The notes under the pieces: generated by a model
Seen by the model: only the letters and a program-made list of their open reading frames with translations
Databases searched by the model: none
Told to the model about the DNA's origin: nothing
Assembly: GCA_016934605.1 (NCBI GenBank)
Contig: JAFGSO010000338.1
Location: 1-6,634 of the forward strand
Length of the DNA stretch: 6,634 bases
Direction: 5' to 3'
Origin: Calditrichota bacterium
Lineage (GTDB): Bacteria > Calditrichota > Calditrichia > RBG-13-44-9
Made by a program: the position numbers and the translations under genes
Shown here: one piece after another, positions 1-5,836 of the stretch
Position numbering within the stretch: position 1 is the stretch's first letter
Layout of the letters: each line of letters opens with the position of its first letter

Positions 1-155
1 TCAATTATTATACAGAATTTACCATTCAGGATTATTCGTGTGCCGAAGGCATCCCTTGGGGATAATTCCCGTCTGGCGCCGGACAGGTGTGTTAATCCGT
101 GAAATCTGTGGACGAAAAAAGTCCGAAACCAGCATCCAGAAAATTAAATTCCAAA

Positions 156-171
156 TCAGCCTTTCGGCTGA
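156..171. repeat. Perfect 6-bp hairpin (TCAGCC-TTTC-GGCTGA)
   Basis: TCAGCC (156-161) and GGCTGA (166-171) are exact inverted complements around a TTTC loop. No T-tract follows, so it is not a classical intrinsic terminator. A second hairpin follows after two bases, which is more like a REP-type or structured-RNA pair than a single terminator. Confidence 0.6.
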
Positions 172-173
172 CT

Positions 174-194
174 GATCCGCCTTCCGGCGTGATT
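174..194. repeat. Second hairpin, CGCC-TTCC-GGCG with outer GATC/GATT pairing
   Basis: CGCC (178-181) and GGCG (186-189) pair around a TTCC loop. The stem can extend with GATC (174-177) against GATT (191-194) if T190 is bulged and one G-U pair is allowed, giving about 8 bp. The pyrimidine tetraloop matches the style of the neighbouring hairpin at 156-171, so the two may be a paired element. No poly-T follows. Confidence 0.5.
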
Positions 195-234
195 CAAAGG
201 AAATCTTAAATACAAATTTTAAAATCGAGTAGCT

Positions 235-257
235 AGCAGCCAGTAACCAGCAGCCAG
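235..257. repeat. Direct repeat AGCAGCCAG x2, period 14
   Basis: AGCAGCCAG occurs at 235-243 and again at 249-257. The longer string AACCAGCAGCCAG (245-257) recurs about 118 bases upstream as AACCAGCATCCAG (127-139) with one mismatch. This looks like a short, degenerate, non-coding intergenic repeat family rather than a regulatory operator. Confidence 0.6.
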
Positions 258-330
258 GTTTTTAGGATTTGGTGCCGGGTGTTTAGAATTTTTTCCTTTA
301 TTTACCCATTGCTTTTTTTAGACCTATTTC

Positions 331-351
331 TTATACCTTATACCTTATACC
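331..351. repeat. Heptamer tandem repeat TTATACC x3
   Basis: Three perfect head-to-tail copies of TTATACC fill 331-351, about 77 nt before the dehydrogenase start codon. Each copy contains TATACC, which partly resembles a -10 box. The array could therefore affect promoter spacing or be a variable-number repeat; both are inferences. Confidence 0.8.
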
Positions 352-368
352 CACATCGTACCCACATC
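348..368. repeat. Direct repeat TACCCACATC x2, period 11
   Basis: TACCCACATC is present at 348-357 and 359-368, separated by one G. The first copy overlaps the last heptamer of the adjacent TTATACC array, so the two repeats form one composite block (331-368). An 11-bp period is close to one helical turn, which would suit a regulator binding in tandem on one DNA face, but no known operator is recognised. Confidence 0.7.
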
Positions 369-427
369 AACATTTTGGTAACTCATTTTAAAAATAAATA
401 AATCTCAAAATCAGAAAGGACTTTTAA

Positions 428-1198
428 ATGGCACGTCTAGAAGGAAAAACTGCAATTGTAACAGGTGGATCACTTGGAATCGGAAAGTCCTGTTGCATAG
501 AAATGGCCAAAGAAGGAGCTAACATTGCTGTGACTGACCTCCAGGATAATGAAGGTAAAGAAGTGGTTGAGGAGATTAAGGAAAATGGAGGCTCAGCTCG
601 CTACTGGCATATGGATGTGACCAATGAGAAAGAAGTTGAAAGTGTATTTAAGGAAGTGAAGGATGTGTGGGGCAGCATTGATGTGCTGGTCAATAATGCC
701 GGTATTGCCGGTGTCAATAAGCCTCCCCATGAGATTACCGAAAAGGAATGGGATCAGGTGATGGATGTGAATGTGAAAGGTGTATTCTTTTGTACCAAAT
801 ATGCCATACCATATATGAAAGAAGCCGGAGGTGGTAGTATCATTCATCTGTCCTCCATCTATGGTATCATCAGTGCCGCAGATATTCCGCCTTATCATGC
901 TTCCAAAGGGGCTGTGCGACTGATGGCAAAAACCGAGGCTCTCTTCTATGCCAGGGATAACATTCGGGTCAATTCGGTACATCCCGGTTATATCTGGACG
1001 CCGCTGGTGGAAGATCTTGGTAAACAGCATCCGGACGGGGTGGAAGCATTTCGCAAGCACCTGGACAGTTTGCATCCCATCGGTCATGTCGGCGAACCGG
1101 AGGACATTGCTTATGGTGTAATTTACCTGGCTTCTGATGAATCCAAGTTTGTAACCGGGAGTGAGTTTGTGATCGACGGAGGCTACACTGTCAGATAA
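428..1198 (+). CDS. Classical short-chain dehydrogenase/reductase (SDR), substrate unknown
   Basis: This is a soluble NAD(P)-dependent oxidoreductase of the classical SDR family; its 256 residues are typical of the family. The cofactor motif TGGSLGIG lies at residues 12-19, D63-V64 contacts the adenine ring, and NNAG is at 89-92. The catalytic set is complete: N115, S143, Y156 and K160 (YHASK). PGYIWTP (186-192) follows. D37 at the end of beta-strand 2 suggests NAD(H) rather than NADP(H). The C-terminus VIDGGYTVR is the usual SDR ending. The ATG at 428 is preceded by AAAGGA (415-420) with 7 nt spacing. The gene sits 19 nt before a phosphofructokinase gene, so it may act on a sugar or polyol. 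Relatives carry labels such as glucose 1-dehydrogenase, 3-oxoacyl-ACP reductase or cyclopentanol dehydrogenase, and sequence alone does not decide. The family call is secure; the substrate is not. Confidence 0.95.
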   Translation: MARLEGKTAIVTGGSLGIGKSCCIEMAKEGANIAVTDLQDNEGKEVVEEIKENGGSARYWHMDVTNEKEVESVFKEVKDVWGSIDVLVNNAGIAGVNKPPHEITEKEWDQVMDVNVKGVFFCTKYAIPYMKEAGGGSIIHLSSIYGIISAADIPPYHASKGAVRLMAKTEALFYARDNIRVNSVHPGYIWTPLVEDLGKQHPDGVEAFRKHLDSLHPIGHVGEPEDIAYGVIYLASDESKFVTGSEFVIDGGYTVR

Positions 1199-1217
1199 TG
1201 CTGAGAGAGGGGACTTT

Positions 1218-2165
1218 ATGAATACCATCGTGACATTGACCATGAATCCTGCGCTGGATAAAAGCAGCCGGATATCCCAGGTGGTCGCCAATCGGAAACT
1301 GCGCTGTCAGCCTCCCAGATTTGAACCGGGCGGCGGCGGTATCAATGTAGCACGTGCCGTCAGGAAGCTGGGAGGGTATCCCCGGGCTGTTTATCCGCAG
1401 GGCGGGAATATTGGTCAATTTTTAACCGATCTGCTCAAAAAAGAAGGTCTGGACTGTTATCCTGTGGCTGTCCGGGACAGAACCCGGGAAAATCTGACGG
1501 TGCTGGAAACGTCAAGCGGCCAGCAATACCGATATGTTTTTCCGGGGCCGAAACTGAAGGAAGATGAGTGGCAAAAATGTCTGGATGCAATCAGCCGGCA
1601 AAATCCGCCTCCGCACTATATTGTGGCCAGCGGCAGTCTGCCTCCCGGTGTTCCGGATGATTTCTTCAGTCGTCTGGCTTCACTGGTCAAAAAAATGGGT
1701 TCTCGGTTGATTCTGGATACCTCCGGACCTGCCCTGGCGGAAGCAATTGAGCAACCGCTCTTTTTAATAAAACCGAATCTGAGAGAATTTAGTGAATTAA
1801 TAGGCATGCAACTGGAAAAAGAAACGCAGATTCAGGACAAAGCAATTGAGCTTCAGAAAAAGAAGCAGGTTGAGACAATTTGTATTTCACTGGGGTCAGG
1901 AGGAGTTTTGCTGGTCAGAGAAGGAAAAACCGAACAGTTCCGCACGCCCACTGTGCCTATCCGAAGCAAAGTAGGAGCCGGAGACAGCATGGTTGCAGGA
2001 ATAGCGCTGGCTTTGTCCCGTAATCAGAACATCAGGGAAGCTGTTCAATTTGGTATTGCAGCCGGTGCAGCGGCAGTGATGACGCCCGGAACAGAACTAT
2101 GCCGGCGGAAGGATACAGAATCTCTGTATGAGGAAATAGAAAATAATAAAAAAATAAATGGATGA
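1218..2165 (+). CDS. pfkB: 6-phosphofructokinase of the Pfk-2 (PfkB) type
   Basis: It is predicted to phosphorylate fructose-6-phosphate with ATP to fructose-1,6-bisphosphate in the cytoplasm, the committed step of glycolysis. It belongs to the PfkB/ribokinase family. The resemblance to E. coli Pfk-2 (309 residues; 315 here) is close, with nearly the same numbering: D14, K27 in KLRC, FEPGGGGIN (35-43) and R90. SGSLPPG (138-144), the KPNxxE motif (185-190, N187/E190) and VGAGDS with catalytic base D256 follow. The late segment with FGIAAG and GTELC also matches Pfk-2 and argues against 1-phosphofructokinase (FruK) or tagatose-6-phosphate kinase, though these remain possible. E. coli Pfk-2 is inhibited by MgATP at a site involving K27, and that residue is kept. 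GAGAGGGGA (1205-1213) is the ribosome binding site. The gene lies between the SDR gene and treT, 6 nt from treT, which suggests co-transcription. Confidence 0.88.
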   Translation: MNTIVTLTMNPALDKSSRISQVVANRKLRCQPPRFEPGGGGINVARAVRKLGGYPRAVYPQGGNIGQFLTDLLKKEGLDCYPVAVRDRTRENLTVLETSSGQQYRYVFPGPKLKEDEWQKCLDAISRQNPPPHYIVASGSLPPGVPDDFFSRLASLVKKMGSRLILDTSGPALAEAIEQPLFLIKPNLREFSELIGMQLEKETQIQDKAIELQKKKQVETICISLGSGGVLLVREGKTEQFRTPTVPIRSKVGAGDSMVAGIALALSRNQNIREAVQFGIAAGAAAVMTPGTELCRRKDTESLYEEIENNKKING

Positions 2166-2171
2166 GATGAT

Positions 2172-3398
2172 ATGACAAAAAATCAAGATTTGATTACCGT
2201 TGAAGATTATAAACAATTTGTCGGGCCGGAGAAAATTGAACAGCTGTATCAAAAATCTTCCCGTTTGCAGGATTTACACGTGGTGAATATAAATTCTACT
2301 TACTACGGCGGAGGAGTGGCCGAACTGCTTTCATCCTTGTGCATTTTGTTTAATGATCTGGGGATAAAAACCGGCTGGAGGATCATTCAGGGCTCGCCTG
2401 ATTTTTTCTCCATAACTAAAAAGATGCATAATGCACTGCAGGGGGATGAGATAAATCTGTCGGATCGTAAAAAAGAAATTTATGAATCAGTGATCCATGA
2501 AAATGCGGTACGTAATCATCTGGATCATGATATGGTCATTATACATGATCCTCAGCCGCTTCCCATGATTGAACATTACCGGAAAAGGGGTCCCTGGACC
2601 TGGCGCTGCCACATCGATATTACAAATCGGAATAAGGAGCTGTGGGAATATCTGAAGCAATATATTGAAAAATACGATGCGGTGATTTTAACATTGGAAG
2701 AATACAAACAGGATTTGAGAACTCCACAGCTGTTTTTCGAGCCGGCTATCGATCCGTTTTCCATAAAAAACAAGGACCTGACTGAAAAAGAAATGGATGA
2801 ACGGTTTGAACATCATAAAATACCGAATGATCTGCCGATAATTGCGCAGGTTTCCCGGTTTGATCGCTGGAAGGATCCGGAGGGAGTTATCAGAGCATTT
2901 CGTGAAGCTCGAAAGGAAGTTCCGGCAACACTGGTGCTTCTGGGAAATGTGGCCACTGACGATCCCGAAGGTAATGAAGTCTATGAATCCTTGCTGGATT
3001 GTCAGGAGGAAAGAATCATTATTCTGAGCCAGCAGGATTCTGCCCTGGTCAATGCCATTCAACGGCGGGCTGCGGTAATCGTCCAGAAGTCGCTCCGGGA
3101 AGGCTTTGGTTTAACGGTGGCAGAAGCCATGTGGAAAGGAACTCCTGTTATTGGTGGTAATGTGGGTGGCATCAGGCGCCAGATCAAAGATGGAGAGAAC
3201 GGTTTTCTGGTCTCATCCGTTGAAGAAACAACTGAGCGAATGGTGCAATTGATTAAAGACGAAAATTTGCGCCGGGAGATGGGTAGGAAAGCCAGAAAAT
3301 CTGTGGAGCAGAAATACCTGCTGGTTCATTATCTTGAAAAATATCTGGATCTGTTCGGTTCATTTTCAACCAATTTTTCTATTCAGAATTATTTTTAA
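2172..3398 (+). CDS. treT: Trehalose synthase, glycosyltransferring type (TreT), GT4 family
   Basis: TreT makes trehalose from NDP-glucose and glucose in one retaining, reversible step; trehalose serves as compatible solute and carbon store. The 408 residues fit a two-domain GT-B enzyme. Visible blocks shared with archaeal TreT are NSTYYGGGVAE (41-51), FHNALQG-like HNALQG (86-91), HDPQP (125-129), WRCHID (144-149), QVSRFDRWKDP (226-236) and DDPEG (263-267). SLREGFGLTVAEAMWKG (307-323) contains the GT4 EX7E pair E310/E318, and PVIGGNVGGI follows. The ATG at 2172 is 6 nt after the pfkB stop, and its weak GGATGAG ribosome binding site lies inside the pfkB end, so translational coupling is likely. 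No sugar transporter is adjacent, unlike in Thermococcales. The last roughly 12 residues (SFSTNFSIQNYF) run past the usual family end and are AT-rich. A related GT4 activity cannot be fully excluded. Confidence 0.9.
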   Translation: MTKNQDLITVEDYKQFVGPEKIEQLYQKSSRLQDLHVVNINSTYYGGGVAELLSSLCILFNDLGIKTGWRIIQGSPDFFSITKKMHNALQGDEINLSDRKKEIYESVIHENAVRNHLDHDMVIIHDPQPLPMIEHYRKRGPWTWRCHIDITNRNKELWEYLKQYIEKYDAVILTLEEYKQDLRTPQLFFEPAIDPFSIKNKDLTEKEMDERFEHHKIPNDLPIIAQVSRFDRWKDPEGVIRAFREARKEVPATLVLLGNVATDDPEGNEVYESLLDCQEERIIILSQQDSALVNAIQRRAAVIVQKSLREGFGLTVAEAMWKGTPVIGGNVGGIRRQIKDGENGFLVSSVEETTERMVQLIKDENLRREMGRKARKSVEQKYLLVHYLEKYLDLFGSFSTNFSIQNYF

Positions 3399-3445
3399 GA
3401 AATTTCAGAAAAAATATCTAAAATCAAATATAAATCCGAAGAAAC

Positions 3446-3451
3446 AGGAGG
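3446..3451 (+). promoter_or_regulatory. Strong Shine-Dalgarno site AGGAGG
   Basis: A perfect AGGAGG lies 6 nt before the ATG at 3458 and fixes the start of the small lipoprotein gene. It is the best ribosome binding site in the window, which suggests the small protein is made in quantity. A TATAAA box at 3429-3434 could be a -10 element for a separate promoter with a leader of about 17 nt, but no -35 box is convincing. Confidence 0.75.
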
Positions 3452-3457
3452 CTTATA

Positions 3458-3838
3458 ATGTATCCAGAAAATTTTTTTAGGAATGGGGGATTATTTTTAA
3501 CCATACTGATCTTAGGGATTTTATTAGTTATCCCGATGAGTTGCGATCAGGAAAACGGTCCGTCTGATGAAATAATCCGGATGGCCAGGGAAAGCGCCAA
3601 TGCCATTATAGACAGTGTGAGAGCCAGCCAGGAGCTCGTAGAATCAGAGCCCGAGCTGGTCAATGAAAATTACAATGAAGATTTGGAGCAATATGAACTG
3701 GAATTTCATATAGAAACAGGATTTGGATCGGCTTTGACCAATTCTCCAAAAGCTTATATCATCAAGGATAAAAACCGATGGAAATTCCGGATGATCTATG
3801 GCGGAACCCATGAATTTTACCTGGATAAGAGCAAATAA
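3458..3838 (+). CDS. Small probable lipoprotein of unknown function
   Basis: I do not recognise the family. The 126-residue protein starts with a signal-like region: R8, then a hydrophobic run at about 12-26, then PMSC with C29. This resembles a type II signal peptide, but position -3 is proline instead of the usual leucine, so the lipobox is non-canonical. If it is cleaved, the mature protein is about 98 residues and begins Cys-Asp. An acidic, likely helical segment follows (about 35-75). A C-terminal part rich in beta-prone residues runs from about 77 to the end, with aromatic residues in RWKFRMIYGG and HEFYLD. It is predicted to sit on the outer face of the cytoplasmic or outer membrane. 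The start is set by a perfect AGGAGG. It lies 59 nt after treT and 33 nt before the preferred ftsH start, so it may be co-expressed with ftsH. A single N-terminal anchor instead of a lipid anchor is the alternative. Confidence 0.82.
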   Translation: MYPENFFRNGGLFLTILILGILLVIPMSCDQENGPSDEIIRMARESANAIIDSVRASQELVESEPELVNENYNEDLEQYELEFHIETGFGSALTNSPKAYIIKDKNRWKFRMIYGGTHEFYLDKSK

Positions 3839-3862
3839 AATGGATTGAATTTCTTAAGCGAG

Positions 3863-3868
3863 AAAGGA
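3863..3868 (+). promoter_or_regulatory. Ribosome binding site that decides the ftsH start (AAAGGA)
   Basis: AAAGGA ends 3 nt before the ATG at 3872. The alternative TTG start at 3845, 27 nt upstream and in frame, has no Shine-Dalgarno sequence in front of it. The ATG is therefore preferred. The spacing is slightly short. Confidence 0.6.
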
Positions 3869-3871
3869 ATC

Positions 3872-5818
3872 ATGAATAAAGAAAACAAAAAACCACCTGA
3901 CAGACCGCGAAGACAGATACCGTCCGGACAGGGAGCCAACTGGTTCCGCTATATTTTCTGGATTTTACTGATCTGGCTGATAATATCATTTTTTTTCAAC
4001 CGGTTTCAGGACACCGACAGAGTAAGGGTATCTTATACGACTTTTAAAAGCCAGGTACAGGACAGCAATGTCGCCAGTATTGTAATTGAGGGACAGGAAA
4101 TAAAAGGTGAATTTCGTGATGCCTATATCCTTCCAACAGATACCAGTGAGAATCCGGAATCGTATCAGAAATTTGTCACCATTAAACCCCAGATAGAAGA
4201 TCCTGAACTCCTTAAGATTCTGGAAGCGCAAAATGTTGAGATTGAAGCCAGAGAAGAAGGTGAAGGATGGTGGCAGTATGCACTTATATTGCTTCTCCCA
4301 TGGGTCATTATTTTGGGTTTATTCTGGTATTCCCGCCGGAAAATGCAGAGCGGCATGAAGGGAATGATGGGACAGGGGGGCATATTTGGTGTCGGAAAAT
4401 CCAAGGCGCGAAGACACCGGCAATCAAAGAGCGACGTGACTTTTAAAGATGTAGCCGGACTGGAAAATGCCAAAAGGGATCTGAGAGAAATCATTGATTT
4501 TCTGAAAGAACCTGAAAAGTTCACCAAACTCGGTGCCGATATTCCAAAAGGAGTTCTATTGATGGGTCCCCCCGGTACAGGAAAAACACTGCTGGCAAAG
4601 GCAACTGCCGGCGAGGCGGAGGTACCGTTTTACAGTATCAGCGGAAGCGAATTTATTGAAATGTTTGTGGGTGTGGGAGCCTCTCGAGTAAGGGACATGT
4701 TTAGCAATGCCAAAAAAGAGTCGCCTGCCATCATCTTTATAGATGAGATCGATTCGGTAGGAAGAGCCCGCGGAACCGGATTGGGAGGCGGTCACGATGA
4801 AAGGGAGCAAACCCTCAACCAGATATTGAACGAAATGGATGGTTTTGAATCCCAGGAATCTGTGGTGGTGCTGGCCGCCACCAACCGTCCGGATGTGCTG
4901 GATCCGGCGCTTACCAGGCCGGGAAGATTCGACCGTCAGATTACACTGGAACTACCGCAGAAGAAAGCTCGTGAATCGATACTGAAGATACATACCCGTG
5001 AAGTTCCGCTCCATAAAGATGTGGATCTGGAAAATCTGGCCGCACGTACAGTTGGATTTTCCGGAGCTGAATTGGAGAATCTGGTAAACGAAGCAGCTCT
5101 TCTGGCAGGACGTAAGGAGCGGAAGGAAGTCCATGCTGACGATTTTGATTCTGCCCGCGACAAAATACTTCTGGGAGCAGAACGGGAAGAAAAAATTGAA
5201 GAGGATGAAAAAAAACTGATCGCTTATCACGAAGCCGGTCATGCGCTGATGGCTAATCTGCTTCCCGATACCGATCCGCTCCAGAAAGTTACTATAATTC
5301 CCCGCGGCCGGACATTGGGCGCTACTGAACAGGTACCGGAGACCGACCGTCATAATTATCAGAAGAATTATCTGCTCAACCGGATTGCGGTTACCCTTGG
5401 AGGACGTGTTGCGGAAAAAATTGTATTTGATGACTACAGTAACGGCGCCGCAAATGACCTGAAACAGGTGACTCAGCTGGCACGGAAAATGATCTGTCAC
5501 TGGGGGATGAGTGAAAAACTGGGTCCGGTTTATTACAAACAGGGTGAAGAACACCTGTTTCTGGGACGAGAAATGGCTCAACAAAAAGATTTCAGTGAAT
5601 ACTCGGCTAAAATCATTGATGAGGAAATTCAGCGGATTATTGCCGAGATGGAAGAAAAAAGCATGAAGACTCTCAAAGCCAATCGCGAAAAATTGGATGC
5701 ACTGGCAGAGGCACTGATGGAGCATGAAACCCTGGAGAGAGAAGACCTGGAAAAACTATTAAAAGAAAAAAAGAAAAATTCAGGGAAGAAGAAAAAGCAG
5801 AGTAAAAAGAAAAGTTAA
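3872..5818 (+). CDS. ftsH: ATP-dependent zinc metalloprotease FtsH
   Basis: FtsH is a hexameric AAA+ protease of the cytoplasmic membrane that extracts and degrades unassembled membrane proteins and short-lived regulators. From the preferred ATG it has 648 residues, a usual length. Order: basic N-terminus, TM1 (about 24-42), extracytoplasmic domain (about 44-132), TM2 (about 134-153) and a Gly/Met-rich linker. Next come Walker A GPPGTGKT (232-239), the FVG pore loop (265-267), Walker B IIFIDEID (287-294), sensor-1 N338 and arginine fingers R349/R352. The zinc site is HEAGH (453-457) with D529 as probable third ligand. A Lys-rich tail (about 630-648) closes the protein. All ATPase and protease residues are present, so it should be active. 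The usual GGRAAEE block reads GGRVAEK here, a mild change. An upstream in-frame TTG at 3845 would add nine residues but lacks a ribosome site. It stands between a small lipoprotein gene and a cysteine hydrolase gene. Confidence 0.97.
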   Translation: MNKENKKPPDRPRRQIPSGQGANWFRYIFWILLIWLIISFFFNRFQDTDRVRVSYTTFKSQVQDSNVASIVIEGQEIKGEFRDAYILPTDTSENPESYQKFVTIKPQIEDPELLKILEAQNVEIEAREEGEGWWQYALILLLPWVIILGLFWYSRRKMQSGMKGMMGQGGIFGVGKSKARRHRQSKSDVTFKDVAGLENAKRDLREIIDFLKEPEKFTKLGADIPKGVLLMGPPGTGKTLLAKATAGEAEVPFYSISGSEFIEMFVGVGASRVRDMFSNAKKESPAIIFIDEIDSVGRARGTGLGGGHDEREQTLNQILNEMDGFESQESVVVLAATNRPDVLDPALTRPGRFDRQITLELPQKKARESILKIHTREVPLHKDVDLENLAARTVGFSGAELENLVNEAALLAGRKERKEVHADDFDSARDKILLGAEREEKIEEDEKKLIAYHEAGHALMANLLPDTDPLQKVTIIPRGRTLGATEQVPETDRHNYQKNYLLNRIAVTLGGRVAEKIVFDDYSNGAANDLKQVTQLARKMICHWGMSEKLGPVYYKQGEEHLFLGREMAQQKDFSEYSAKIIDEEIQRIIAEMEEKSMKTLKANREKLDALAEALMEHETLEREDLEKLLKEKKKNSGKKKKQSKKKS

Positions 5819-5823
5819 AAAAT

Positions 5824-5830
5824 GGGAGGA
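5824..5830 (+). promoter_or_regulatory. Ribosome binding site that decides the hydrolase start (GGGAGGA)
   Basis: GGGAGGA sits 6 nt before the ATG at 5837 and overlaps the earlier in-frame ATG at 5822. The ATG at 5822 has only the A-rich ftsH end before it, so translation should begin at 5837, five codons later. Confidence 0.75.
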
Positions 5831-5836
5831 TTGATC

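Larger units (their letters stand above)
1..427. other. Gene-free leader rich in small repeats and hairpins
   Basis: No credible coding region is visible on either strand. From left to right the stretch holds several short inverted repeats (42-50, 51-63, 71-84, 156-171, 174-194), the phrase AATCCGTGAAATCTGTGG (94-111), CAGCCAG-type degenerate direct repeats (127-139, 235-257), the heptamer array TTATACC x3 (331-351) and the pair TACCCACATC x2 (348-368). From about 370 it becomes very AT-rich and leads into the ribosome binding site of the dehydrogenase gene. The promoter of the downstream cluster should lie here, but no strong -35/-10 pair stands out. The best is TTGCTT (309-314), 17 nt, TATACC (332-337), which overlaps the heptamer array and is only a weak match. 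The end of an upstream gene, if any, lies outside the window. Confidence 0.75.

Noticed and set aside
156..194. Tandem hairpins as intrinsic terminators of an upstream gene
   Set aside because: Neither stem is followed by a T-tract, and no upstream gene end is visible in the window.
309..337. TTGCTT-17-TATACC as a sigma-70 promoter
   Set aside because: Only 3/6 and 4/6 matches, and the -10 part is one unit of a tandem repeat. Not strong enough to list as a feature.
331..368. CRISPR array
   Set aside because: Units are 7 and 11 bp, directly tandem without unique spacers, and no cas gene is present.
375..404. TTGGTA with downstream TAAATC as a promoter
   Set aside because: The -10 match is poor and the region is uniformly A/T-rich, so such matches are expected by chance.
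593..1291. 232-codon open frame on the - strand across the SDR gene
   Set aside because: It lies opposite a gene with complete SDR motifs, and its product shows no recognisable motifs and an odd composition rich in Ile, His, Phe and Met. It is a shadow.
1218..2165. 1-phosphofructokinase (FruK)
   Set aside because: KLRC, FEPGGGGIN, R90 and the C-terminal GTELC region align with E. coli Pfk-2 numbering. No PTS fructose gene is adjacent.
3845..3871. TTG start giving FtsH nine extra residues
   Set aside because: There is no ribosome binding site before it, while AAAGGA precedes the ATG at 3872 and the extra residues match no usual FtsH N-terminus.
4952..5725. 257-codon open frame on the - strand across the ftsH protease region
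   Set aside because: It is antisense to the HEAGH domain of ftsH. The product is Phe/Ser/Ile/Cys-rich without family motifs, and the length reflects codon bias of the sense gene.
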